8,585 nt of DNA from an uncultured Clostridiaceae bacterium. GTDB taxonomy: Bacteria; Bacillota; Clostridia; TANB77; CAG-508. Location: contig CATZDQ010000065.1 in the NCBI GenBank assembly GCA_958417695.1, positions 1 through 8,585 on the forward strand. Direction: 5' to 3'. Within the stretch, counting starts at the first letter, position 1. The number at the start of each line of letters is the position of its first letter. The notes under the pieces are model-generated. The model did no database searches and was not told the DNA's origin. It was given only the letters and a program-made list of their open reading frames with translations. The translations under genes were made by a program, and so were the position numbers. Of this stretch, positions 1-6,346 are shown piece by piece.

Positions 1-2
1 TT

Positions 3-137
3 GAAACTTTTGCTAATCGTAATACCAAGACAGCTGCTGGAAAGCTGTTATATTATGTGGCAGATACTTTTGTTGTCCAATGGGAAGAGATGTTAAAGGT
101 ATACCCAAAAGCAAAATACTGGGGCTGGATTTATTAA
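3..137 (+). CDS. Alg14-like polysaccharide biosynthesis protein (PssD/CpsF type), 3' end only
   Basis: This is the last 44 codons of a gene that begins before the window; the frame is open from base 3 to a TAA at 135-137. The visible tail reads ETFANRNTKTAAGKLL, then YYVADTFVVQWEEML, and ends in YPKAKYWGWIY. This matches the C-terminus of Alg14-like proteins, which typically have a 'SxANxxxPSxTGKLxYxxADxFxVQWxxxxxxYPxAxYxG' tail. In yeast Alg13/Alg14 and in the bacterial pairs PssD/PssE and Cps14F/Cps14G, the Alg14-like subunit anchors the catalytic Alg13-like subunit at the membrane. The two then act as one glycosyltransferase on a lipid-linked acceptor. The next gene is exactly that partner, which supports the call. 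The acceptor and sugar (GlcNAc or Gal are usual) cannot be told from this fragment. Confidence 0.85.
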   Translation, partial: ETFANRNTKTAAGKLLYYVADTFVVQWEEMLKVYPKAKYWGWIY

Positions 138-239
138 GATACATATGGCCGACTATCTGATTAAGAGTCAGAAAGTCTACCGGTTGACTAAATGGTGCAT
201 GCGTATTTAGATAAAAAAGCGGTTTATAAAATATGAAGT

Positions 240-247
240 GGAGAAGG
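240..247 (+). promoter_or_regulatory. Ribosome binding site deciding start at 253
   Basis: GGAGAAGG lies 5 nt before ATG 253 and overlaps the codons that would follow an alternative GTG start at 238. It therefore argues for 253 as the true start of the Alg13-like gene. Confidence 0.75.
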
Positions 248-252
248 AAAAA

Positions 253-741
253 ATGATATTTGTAACATTAGGAACACAGGATAAACCTTTTAATAGATTA
301 GTAGAGGCTGTGGAAAAGCAAATAGAAAGAGGAACAATACAAGAAGAAGTAATTGCACAGGTGGGATGTACAAAGTTTTCCTCTGATAAAATGAAAGTTT
401 TAGATTATGTGCAAATGGAAGAATTTGACCAATTGATGGATAAAGCAGATTTAATTATTACACATGCAGGTGTAGGTTCGATTATTACTGGTTTGGAAAA
501 ACATAAAAAGATGATTGTAGCTGCTAGAGAAAAAGCGTATGGGGAACATGTGAATAATCATCAAGAACAAATTTTAGAGAATTTTAGCCATAGAGGTTAT
601 ATTATTCCTTTGATAGAATTTGAAGAACTAGATGAAGCATTAAAACAAGCAAAAAAATTTGTTCCAAAGGAATTTACTAGTAATAATATACATTTTGTAA
701 ATTGTTTGACAGAAGAAATTGAAACATTAATCAACCAATAA
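253..741 (+). CDS. Alg13-like glycosyltransferase subunit (PssE/CpsG type, GT28 C-terminal domain)
   Basis: A 162-residue protein made only of the C-terminal (nucleotide-sugar-binding) half of the GT28 fold, which is the normal size for PssE/CpsG-type subunits. Visible family marks are the N-terminal strand and loop MIFVTLGTQDKPFNRLV (residues 1-17), the glycine-rich THAGVGSI donor-binding loop (70-77) and GEHVNNHQ (97-104), the usual site contacting the nucleotide. It is expected to transfer a sugar from a UDP-sugar to a lipid-linked intermediate on the cytoplasmic face, in complex with the Alg14-like protein encoded just upstream. I chose ATG 253 over the in-frame GTG at 238. The Shine-Dalgarno GGAGAAGG lies at 240-247, correctly placed for 253, and family members begin with M-I-F-V-T-x-G-T. 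A gap of 115 nt from the partner gene is unusual, because these pairs normally abut or overlap. The family is sure; the sugar specificity is not visible. Confidence 0.9.
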   Translation: MIFVTLGTQDKPFNRLVEAVEKQIERGTIQEEVIAQVGCTKFSSDKMKVLDYVQMEEFDQLMDKADLIITHAGVGSIITGLEKHKKMIVAAREKAYGEHVNNHQEQILENFSHRGYIIPLIEFEELDEALKQAKKFVPKEFTSNNIHFVNCLTEEIETLINQ

Positions 742-769
742 AATAGGAATAAAAGAAGGTAAGAAACAT

Positions 770-1282
770 ATGAATTTAAAGGCTTTATTTGATTTAAATT
801 ATGGATTATATATAGTTAGCTCACAAGCAGAAGGAAAATTTTCTGGCTGTGTGGTTAATACCGTAACACAGATTACCGCTGAGGAGAAACCAAAACTAAT
901 TGTAGCAATTAATAAAGATAATTATACTTCTCAATTGGCTTTGAAAAGTAAAAAGATAAATATATCTGTTTTGTCAGAAAAGGCAGACATGCTGTTAATT
1001 GGAAAATTTGGTTTTCGTTCTGGAAAAGATTTTGATAAATTAGAAGGAACTACTTATCAAATGGGGAAAAATGGGATACCGATTATTACACAAGCGAGTG
1101 TTTCTTATATGGAGTGTAAGGTGTTAGAGGTAGAAGATTGCCATACACATTATTTGTTCATTTTAGAATTACAAGAAGCTGAAGAATTAGATGAACAGGC
1201 TAAACCGATGACTTATGGCTATTACCATCATGTGATAAAAGGAAAGACGCCTCCTAAAGCATCTAGTTATGTAAAGCAGTAG
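770..1282 (+). CDS. Flavin-reductase-like FMN-binding split-barrel protein
   Basis: A 170-residue protein of the flavin-reductase-like (FMN-binding split barrel) family. Seen in sequence: a start LFDLNYGLYIVSS, the conserved GCVVNTVTQIT block (26-36, with the NTVTQ motif of the FMN-binding loop), KDNYTS (49-54), FGFRSGKDFDK (80-90) and a C-terminal MTYGYYHHVIKGKTPPKAS stretch (147-165). In related clostridial proteins, including the flavoprotein half of Moorella Hrb, this last stretch is followed by a rubredoxin domain. Here the protein stops at once, with no CxxC pairs, so it is the flavin domain alone. Such domains bind FMN and pass electrons from NAD(P)H to flavin, rubredoxin or oxygen; the actual partner is unknown. 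AGAAGG at 754-759 is the ribosome binding site. It lies 28 nt after the Alg13-like gene and is probably co-transcribed with it. A redox flavoprotein is not a usual part of sugar polymer assembly, so its role here is open. Confidence 0.85.
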   Translation: MNLKALFDLNYGLYIVSSQAEGKFSGCVVNTVTQITAEEKPKLIVAINKDNYTSQLALKSKKINISVLSEKADMLLIGKFGFRSGKDFDKLEGTTYQMGKNGIPIITQASVSYMECKVLEVEDCHTHYLFILELQEAEELDEQAKPMTYGYYHHVIKGKTPPKASSYVKQ

Positions 1283-1328
1283 AATTAACATAAAAGTTAC
1301 ATAAATTCCATAAAATGACAGAAAAATG

Positions 1329-1357
1329 TTGTAAAATATCGAAACTAATAGTATAAT
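1329..1357 (+). promoter_or_regulatory. Sigma-A-type promoter of the downstream polysaccharide operon
   Basis: A -35 element TTGTAA (1329-1334, 4 of 6 matches to TTGACA), a spacer of exactly 17 nt and a perfect -10 TATAAT (1352-1357). Transcription would start near 1364, giving a leader of about 112 nt before the first gene at 1477. It sits in the only long non-coding gap of the window and points at the sugar-phosphate transferase, which is normally the first committed enzyme of a repeat-unit operon. This is predicted from sequence only. Confidence 0.65.
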
Positions 1358-1398
1358 AGAAACAAGAGTGAAAAAAGGGTAAAACAAAATAAAAAGCG

Positions 1399-1416
1399 AC
1401 AAAGGCATGCCTTTGT
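1399..1416 (+). repeat. Perfect 18-bp palindrome in operon leader (first of a pair)
   Basis: The sequence ACAAAGGCATGCCTTTGT equals its own reverse complement. In RNA it can form a 7-bp stem with a CATG loop. It lies about 35 nt after the predicted transcription start and directly touches a second palindrome. No U-run follows on the + strand, so it is not a standard intrinsic terminator for the operon. On the minus strand the same hairpin is followed, after CGC, by a T-rich tract (complement of about 1381-1395), so it could stop transcripts arriving from the right. Other possible uses are a protein operator or a leader RNA element. Confidence 0.8.
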
Positions 1417-1441
1417 TTATCTTTGATATATCAAAGATAAA
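1416..1441 (+). repeat. Perfect 26-bp palindrome in operon leader (second of a pair)
   Basis: The left arm TTTATCTTTGATA is followed by its exact reverse complement, giving 13+13 bases with no mismatch. As RNA it would be an 11-bp stem with a TATA loop. It shares base 1416 with the preceding palindrome, and its core CTTTG/CAAAG arms repeat those of that palindrome in reverse order. The two hairpins could therefore exchange partners (1400-1404 with 1421-1425, or 1411-1415 with 1432-1436). It ends 21 nt before the ribosome binding site of the first operon gene. A role in leader regulation or as a binding site for a dimeric repressor is inference. Confidence 0.8.
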
Positions 1442-1476
1442 AGAATCTTAAACAAATAAATAGGGGGAAATATAAA

Positions 1477-2109
1477 ATGTATCAACATGTTGTTAAAAGA
1501 ATACTAGACATCATTTTAGCAGCTATATTATTAGTTATCGCAGCAATTCCAATGGCTATTGTAGCAATTTGTATCAAAATAGAGGACAGGGGGCCTATTA
1601 TTTATAAATCGAAAAGAATGGGAAAAGGCTGCAAAGTTTTTAATACATATAAATTTAGATCTATGAAACATAATCGTGAAGAGTTAAAAAGTAATTTAAG
1701 CCATGAAGAGATGGTAACCAAAGTGGGTAAAGTTATTAGAAAGACTAGTTTAGATGAATTACCTCAATTATTTAATATTTTAAAAGGGGAAATGAGTTTT
1801 ATTGGTCCTAGACCTTGGATTCCTGAGTATTATGAATGGTTTACAGACGAACAAAAAAGAAGAAGTAATGTTTTACCTGGTATTTCTGGTTTAGCTCAAG
1901 TGAAAGGAAGAAATGGTATTAATATATTTAAGAAGATTGAATATGACCTATACTATGTAGACCATATTAGTTTCTTTTTAGATGTGAAATTAGTTTTTGA
2001 GACAATTGTACAAGTTTTCAAAAAGACGAATGCAGAGATTTCAGAGCAAGGCATTAAGCAAGAAATTAAAGAGTTACAGAAACAAGAAGCATATACCAAG
2101 GTAATGTAA
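1477..2109 (+). CDS. Undecaprenyl-phosphate sugar-1-phosphate transferase (initiating PGT, short PglC/WbaP type)
   Basis: A 210-residue monotopic phosphoglycosyl transferase (bacterial sugar transferase family). It moves a sugar-1-phosphate from a UDP-sugar to undecaprenyl phosphate at the inner face of the membrane, the first step of repeat-unit assembly. Seen: an N-terminal hydrophobic hairpin (about residues 9-33, LDIILAAILLV onward, with P25 as the likely helix break), the cytosolic KFRSM motif (59-63), the catalytic Asp-Glu pair D93-E94 in TSLDELPQ, the FIGPRP motif (108-113) and PGISGLAQVKGRN (134-146). The length fits the short form, which lacks the extra N-terminal membrane domain of full WbaP. 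A charged tail (about 184-210) follows the core. It is the first gene after a strong promoter, with AGGGGG at 1462-1467 as ribosome binding site. Which sugar it carries (Gal, GlcNAc, diNAcBac and others are known) cannot be decided. Confidence 0.95.
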   Translation: MYQHVVKRILDIILAAILLVIAAIPMAIVAICIKIEDRGPIIYKSKRMGKGCKVFNTYKFRSMKHNREELKSNLSHEEMVTKVGKVIRKTSLDELPQLFNILKGEMSFIGPRPWIPEYYEWFTDEQKRRSNVLPGISGLAQVKGRNGINIFKKIEYDLYYVDHISFFLDVKLVFETIVQVFKKTNAEISEQGIKQEIKELQKQEAYTKVM

Positions 2110-2139
2110 GAGTAGAATTAGGCAAAGGAAGAGAAAAAA

Positions 2140-2898
2140 ATGAAAGAGGATTTAATTAGTATTGTTGTGCCAGTATATAAGGCAGAAAGGTTTTTAAAAG
2201 ATACTATAAAAACAGTAGAACAGCAAACATACAAGAATTGGGAGTTGATTTTTGTAGATGATTGTTCTCCAGATAGTAGTATAGAGATTATTAATAATGC
2301 AATAAATAAAGACAGTAGAATAAAATTAATTCAATTGGAGAAAAATTCAGGAGCTGCTATTGCAAGAAATGCAGGTATAGAATATGCTGAGGGTGAATAT
2401 ATTACTTTCCTAGATGCAGATGATTTATGGGAAAAAGAAAAGTTAGAAAAACAAATTAAATTTATGAAGGAGAAAAAGTGTGAATTTAGCTTTACAGGCT
2501 ACGAATTTGCAAATGAAGATGGAAAAGGAAATGGCAAAAAAGTTAAAGTACCAAATGAAATAACTTATAAGGAAGCTTTAAAGAATACTACAATTTCAAC
2601 GATTACAGTTATGTTTAATGTAAAAATTTTAGGAAAAGAATTGATAAAAATGCCTGATATAAGGAAAGGACAAGATACAGCTACATGGTGGAAAGTTTTG
2701 AAAAAAATAGATAGGGCGTATGGAATAAATGAAATATTATCGTATTATAGAAGAACAGAAAATACACTATCCTCTAATAAATTGAAAGCATTAAAAAGAA
2801 CATGGAATTTATATAGAAAAGTAGAGAAATTATCTATATTTTATAGCATATATAATTTTATATTCTATATTATAAACGCATTAAAAAGGAGAGTATAA
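2140..2898 (+). CDS. GT2 family glycosyltransferase (TuaG-like)
   Basis: A 252-residue inverting GT-A glycosyltransferase. Seen: the start strand ISIVVPVYKAERFLKDTI (6-23), the nucleotide-binding FVDDCSPDSS (38-47), SGAAIARNAGI (70-80), the metal-binding D-x-D in LDADD (D92-A-D94) and a downstream KGQDTATWWKVL (176-187), in which D179 is the likely catalytic base. The last 25 residues are hydrophobic and basic (LSIFYSIYNFIFYII, then KRR), as expected for a helix lying on the membrane. It most resembles the family of TuaG, a teichuronic acid glycosyltransferase of Bacillus with a similar length; I judge this by pattern memory, not alignment. It would add one sugar from a nucleotide donor to the lipid-linked chain. 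AAAGGA at 2124-2129 is the ribosome binding site. Its stop overlaps the start of the next gene by one base. Donor and linkage are unknown. Confidence 0.9.
   Translation: MKEDLISIVVPVYKAERFLKDTIKTVEQQTYKNWELIFVDDCSPDSSIEIINNAINKDSRIKLIQLEKNSGAAIARNAGIEYAEGEYITFLDADDLWEKEKLEKQIKFMKEKKCEFSFTGYEFANEDGKGNGKKVKVPNEITYKEALKNTTISTITVMFNVKILGKELIKMPDIRKGQDTATWWKVLKKIDRAYGINEILSYYRRTENTLSSNKLKALKRTWNLYRKVEKLSIFYSIYNFIFYIINALKRRV
2885..2891 (+). promoter_or_regulatory. Ribosome binding site inside preceding gene; coupled TAATG junction
   Basis: AAAGGAG lies within the last codons of the TuaG-like gene, 6 nt before ATG 2898. Stop and start share one base (TAATG, 2896-2900), so ribosomes finishing the first glycosyltransferase probably restart on the second. 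Confidence 0.8.
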
Positions 2899-3854
2899 TG
2901 GAAGAAGTAAAAGTTTCAGTTTGTATACCTGTTTTCAATATGGAGAAATATATTGAAGATTGTATAATTTCTTTAGTTAATCAGACTCTACAAGAAATAG
3001 AATTAATATTTGTAGATGATGGTTCCAGCGATAATTCGCTAAATATATTGAACAAATATAAACAGATATATCCAAATAAAATCAAAATTATATCACAATC
3101 AAATACTGGTTTGGGAGGAGCAAGAAATAGAGCTATATTAGAGTCAAAAGGAGAATATATTGGCTTTGTAGATGCAGATGATTTTGTAGAAATAACTATG
3201 TATGAAAGATTATATAGTTTAGCAAAAAGAAACAATTCTGATATTGCTATTTGTAACTATGAATTATATCCGTATAATTTAAAGACAAAAAAGAAAAAAT
3301 GGTTCAAAGAATATAAAGGGAAAATAGATAGCGATTTTTTGGACAAAAATACTCAACCATGGAATAAAATTGTATCTAAAGATTTGCTGGAAAGAGTAAA
3401 TTTTAAATTTTTTAAAAAAAATGGTGATGGTGTGTTTATATATTTAATGTTATGTGCTGAAAATATTGTTACAACAAATGAAAAATTATATCATTATAGA
3501 ATTGGACATGCCTCTATGTCTACAGATTTCAAACTTAATAATTTTATTAATTCGGTAAATTGCTGTGAAGAACAAATAAAGCTTTTAGCAAAAACAAAAT
3601 ATAAACAAGAATTAGAAGAATATTTTAACTTCAGAATGATTTATAATTTATTACAAACCATTTTTGTAGCAGCACAAAAAGAAAATAGAAAGTATTTTGA
3701 AGAATATTCGAAAAGATTAAAATGTATGAATTATAAAAAGAATAAGTATGTTAATAAATTAAAAAAAGAATTTGGAATTGTAAAATATGTAGGAATGATG
3801 TATATACTTCCTCAAAATTACAATTTATCTAGAATATTATGCAAGATTATTTAA
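2898..3854 (+). CDS. GT2 family glycosyltransferase (EpsJ/CpsJ-like)
   Basis: A 318-residue GT-A glycosyltransferase with the core in its first half: VSVCIPVFNMEKYIEDCI (6-23), FVDDGSSDNS (38-47), NTGLGGARNRAI (69-80) and the metal-binding D-x-D in VDADDF (D92-A-D94). The family's usual E-D-x-x-F catalytic block appears as NGDGVF (175-180). The Asp (D177) is kept but the Glu before it is Gly. KLYHYRIGHASMS (196-208) matches the end of the catalytic domain in many capsule GT2 enzymes. The remaining 110 residues or so are lysine-, tyrosine- and asparagine-rich and helical in character, with no recognised domain; they may contact the membrane or the acceptor. GC is very low here (11 of 60 bases in 3241-3300). 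The enzyme should add one sugar to the lipid-linked repeat unit at the inner face of the membrane. Specificity is unknown. Confidence 0.9.
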   Translation: MEEVKVSVCIPVFNMEKYIEDCIISLVNQTLQEIELIFVDDGSSDNSLNILNKYKQIYPNKIKIISQSNTGLGGARNRAILESKGEYIGFVDADDFVEITMYERLYSLAKRNNSDIAICNYELYPYNLKTKKKKWFKEYKGKIDSDFLDKNTQPWNKIVSKDLLERVNFKFFKKNGDGVFIYLMLCAENIVTTNEKLYHYRIGHASMSTDFKLNNFINSVNCCEEQIKLLAKTKYKQELEEYFNFRMIYNLLQTIFVAAQKENRKYFEEYSKRLKCMNYKKNKYVNKLKKEFGIVKYVGMMYILPQNYNLSRILCKII

Positions 3855-3860
3855 TAAGAT

Positions 3861-3865
3861 GGAGG
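3861..3865 (+). promoter_or_regulatory. Ribosome binding site deciding start at 3872
   Basis: GGAGG lies 6 nt before ATG 3872. An in-frame ATG at 3839 would overlap the previous gene and has no Shine-Dalgarno sequence, so 3872 is preferred for the dehydrogenase. Confidence 0.8.
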
Positions 3866-3871
3866 AAAAAA

Positions 3872-5179
3872 ATGCAAAAAAAAGATATAGAAAGTAGAAA
3901 TATAATAATAGGTGTTGTTGGCTTAGGATATGTAGGTCTTCCTTTAGCAGTGAGCTTTGCTAAAAAATATAATGTAATAGGTTTTGATATTAATAAAAGC
4001 AAAATAGAAAAATATATGAATGGAATGGATGTCACAGGAGAGATTGGAAACGAAGAATTAAAACAAACAAATATTTCTTTTACAAATAATGAAAAAGAGT
4101 TAAATAAGGCAGATTTTATAATTGTAGCAGTTCCAACACCAATAGATAATCATAAAAAACCAGATCTTACCCCAGTTATAGGATCATCTGAAATAGTAGG
4201 TAGAAATTTAAAAAAAGGAGCAGTTGTTATATATGAATCTACAGTATATCCTGGCTTAACAGAAGAAATTTGTATGCCAATATTAGAAGAACAATCAAAA
4301 ATGAAATGTGGTACAGATTTTAAAATTGCATATTCACCAGAAAGAATTAACCCAGGTGATAAAGTACATAGATTTGAAACAATTACAAAAATTGTTTCAG
4401 GAATGGATGAGGAAACATTAGAATTAGTAGCTACGCTATATGAATCCGTGTTAAAAAATGGTATATATAAAGCTTCGTCTATTAAAGTAGCAGAAGCAGC
4501 CAAAGTAATTGAAAATTCACAAAGAGATATTAATATAGCCTTTGTAAATGAATTAGCTGTTATTTTTAATAAGATAGGAATAGATACTAATGAGGTGTTA
4601 GATGCAGCAGGAAGTAAATGGAACTTTTTAAACTTTAGACCTGGACTAGTAGGCGGTCATTGCATAGGTGTAGATCCTTTCTATTTAACATATAAATCTG
4701 AAGAAATGGGACATTTATCAGAATTAATATTAGCAAGTAGAAGAGTTAATGACGAAATGGGAAAATTTATAGCGGAAAATGTAGTTAAAGGAATTATAAA
4801 AGCAGGAAAGGTGGTTAAAAACTCTAAGGTATTAATATTAGGCCTAACATTTAAAGAAAATGTTCCAGATTTAAGAAATTCAAAAGTTATGGATATTATT
4901 AAAGCCTTAGAAGAATATCAAATAAAGGTATATGCAAGAGATCCTTATGCAGATTTAGATGAGATAAAGAGAGAATATGGAATAGAAATTGACACCAATA
5001 AAGAAGAAGAAAAAGTAGATGCAATTATATTGACCGTATCCCATAATGAGTATAAAAATTTACAAATTTCAGATTTGAAGAATTTGTTAAGAAAAGATAG
5101 CAATTTAATTTTTGATATTAAACAAATTATAGATAAAAAAGAAGCTGAAAATCAAGGAATACAATTATGGAGGTTATAA
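3872..5179 (+). CDS. UDP-N-acetylhexosamine 6-dehydrogenase (TviB/WbpO-like nucleotide sugar dehydrogenase)
   Basis: A 435-residue UDP-sugar dehydrogenase that oxidises the C6 hydroxyl of a UDP-sugar twice, using two NAD+, to give a uronic acid. Domains in order: an N-terminal Rossmann domain with GLGYVGLPLA (17-26) and the acidic NAD-binding D39; VPTPID (87-92); YESTVYPG (121-128); YSPERINPGD (154-163); a central helix with EAAKVIENSQRD (208-219; K211 and N215 are expected active-site residues); GGHCIGVDP (261-269) with the catalytic thiol C264; and a C-terminal UDP-binding domain starting with ILGLTFKENVPDLRNSK (322-338). The signature is much closer to TviB of the Vi antigen and WbpO than to UDP-glucose dehydrogenase. 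The likely product is therefore UDP-GlcNAcA or UDP-GalNAcA, though which one needs an assay. No partner epimerase lies within the window. It sits 17 nt after a GT2 gene and makes an acidic sugar for the repeat unit. Confidence 0.92.
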   Translation: MQKKDIESRNIIIGVVGLGYVGLPLAVSFAKKYNVIGFDINKSKIEKYMNGMDVTGEIGNEELKQTNISFTNNEKELNKADFIIVAVPTPIDNHKKPDLTPVIGSSEIVGRNLKKGAVVIYESTVYPGLTEEICMPILEEQSKMKCGTDFKIAYSPERINPGDKVHRFETITKIVSGMDEETLELVATLYESVLKNGIYKASSIKVAEAAKVIENSQRDINIAFVNELAVIFNKIGIDTNEVLDAAGSKWNFLNFRPGLVGGHCIGVDPFYLTYKSEEMGHLSELILASRRVNDEMGKFIAENVVKGIIKAGKVVKNSKVLILGLTFKENVPDLRNSKVMDIIKALEEYQIKVYARDPYADLDEIKREYGIEIDTNKEEEKVDAIILTVSHNEYKNLQISDLKNLLRKDSNLIFDIKQIIDKKEAENQGIQLWRL

Positions 5180-5204
5180 TTATATAGAGAATAGAGGAAA
5201 ATTT

Positions 5205-6338
5205 ATGAATATATTACATATAGCTTCTTATTATATATCATCAAAAGTTTATAAAGAATTAATAAATGCTATCTATGAAAATAATAAAGAAATAGAACAA
5301 CAAGTATACGTACCATTAAAACGAAAACAATTATTCGGGAAAAATATAATAGAAGATAATAAGAAAATAAAAATATTATATAGTAAGGTACATAATCAAT
5401 GTGATAGAATTTTTTATAATATAAAGATTAATAAATCATATAAAGATGTGCAAAAAAAAGTAAAAATGGATTTTGTAGATTTTATGTATGCATATACGGT
5501 TTTCGCAGATGGTGGAGTAGCTTATAAAATAAATAAAAAATATGGAATACCATATATAATTGTAGTGAGAAATTCAGATATAAATGGATACCTGAAGAAA
5601 ATGCCATTTGCAAAAAGATATTTAGAAAGAATAGTAAAAAATGCAAAAAAAGTCATATTTATATCACCAAGCATGAAAAAAGATTTAGAAAAAAATTTAA
5701 AAAATAGTGAAATAATTAGAAACTTACAAAAGAAATCTGTTATTATACCAAATGGAATTAATGAGTTTTGGCATGAAAGCAACAAAAAAGCTAAATTGCT
5801 TGCAGACGATAAAAAATTACGATTAATACAAGTATCTACATTAGATAAAAATAAAAATTTATATGCTACAATAGATTTAGTTAAAAAACTAAATAAAATG
5901 GGTTATTCAACTTTTTTAACTATTGTTGGAGAGGGACCGCTTGAGAAAGCATATAAGAGGTATGCTATTAAACAAGGAATGCAGGAAAAAATAAAATTTG
6001 AACACTACATAAGTGATAAGGAAATACTAAGGAAATTGTATTGTCAACAAGATATTTTTGTGATGCTATCTAAGACAGAAACATTTGGTTTGGTATATAT
6101 AGAAGCAATGAGCCAAGGCTTACCAATTATCTATAGCAAAAACACAGGTATAGACGGTTATTTTAAAGATGGACAAGTTGGCTTTTCTATTGATTCAAAT
6201 ACTATGCAAGAAGATATAAGACAAAATATCGAAGAGTTAATAAATAATTATGAAAAAATTTCAAGAGAAAATATAGAATTATCTTCTCAATTTAAGTGGA
6301 AAGATATAGCAAACAAATATCTTAATTTAATGGTATAA
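5205..6338 (+). CDS. GT4 family glycosyltransferase
   Basis: A 377-residue GT-B retaining glycosyltransferase. The N-terminal acceptor half opens with MNILHIASYY and has IPYIIVVRNSDINGYL (115-130), a common GT4 segment. The C-terminal donor half begins after VIIPNGI (179-185) and shows LIQVSTLDKNKNL (207-219; K216 is the likely phosphate-binding Lys), VGEGPLEKAY (241-250) and the E-x7-E signature ETFGLVYIEA (E292 and E300), which holds the nucleotide-sugar. The length is usual for the family. The protein is rich in lysine and asparagine and its DNA is very AT-rich (12 G/C of 60 in 5701-5760). AGAGGA at 5193-5198 is the ribosome binding site, and the gene follows the dehydrogenase by 25 nt. 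It probably adds one sugar to the repeat unit on the cytoplasmic side. The donor is not visible; the uronic acid made by the neighbouring enzyme is only a possibility. Confidence 0.9.
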   Translation: MNILHIASYYISSKVYKELINAIYENNKEIEQQVYVPLKRKQLFGKNIIEDNKKIKILYSKVHNQCDRIFYNIKINKSYKDVQKKVKMDFVDFMYAYTVFADGGVAYKINKKYGIPYIIVVRNSDINGYLKKMPFAKRYLERIVKNAKKVIFISPSMKKDLEKNLKNSEIIRNLQKKSVIIPNGINEFWHESNKKAKLLADDKKLRLIQVSTLDKNKNLYATIDLVKKLNKMGYSTFLTIVGEGPLEKAYKRYAIKQGMQEKIKFEHYISDKEILRKLYCQQDIFVMLSKTETFGLVYIEAMSQGLPIIYSKNTGIDGYFKDGQVGFSIDSNTMQEDIRQNIEELINNYEKISRENIELSSQFKWKDIANKYLNLMV

Positions 6339-6346
6339 TGTAATAT

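Noticed and set aside
145..210. A 21-codon frame (ATG 145 to TAG 210) between the two glycosyltransferase subunits.
   Set aside because: It is very short, lacks a Shine-Dalgarno sequence, and its peptide resembles nothing I know.
184..212. Possible promoter before the Alg13-like gene (TTGACT at 184-189, TTAGAT at 207-212, 17-nt spacing).
   Set aside because: The -35 is good but the -10 matches the consensus at only three positions and lacks the key A at position 2. I do not list it as a feature.
1187..1408. Minus-strand open frame of 73 codons across the end of the flavin-reductase gene.
   Set aside because: It overlaps a clear gene and the promoter, and its hydrophobic product is what AT-rich antisense DNA gives by chance.
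1399..1441. Intrinsic terminator on the + strand formed by the leader palindromes.
   Set aside because: Neither stem is followed by a T-run on the + strand. Only the minus-strand reading of the first hairpin has a T-rich tail, and no minus-strand gene is near.
3839..3871. Earlier ATG (3839) as the dehydrogenase start.
   Set aside because: It would overlap the preceding gene by 16 nt without a ribosome binding site, while GGAGG is correctly placed for ATG 3872.
4150..4503. Minus-strand open frame of 117 codons within the dehydrogenase gene.
   Set aside because: It is antisense to a strongly conserved protein (including its SPERINPGD and EAAKVIEN motifs) and has no family features of its own.
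6334..6339. TATAAT at the end of the first GT4 gene as an internal promoter.
   Set aside because: No -35-like hexamer lies 16-18 nt upstream, and such hexamers are frequent in DNA this AT-rich.
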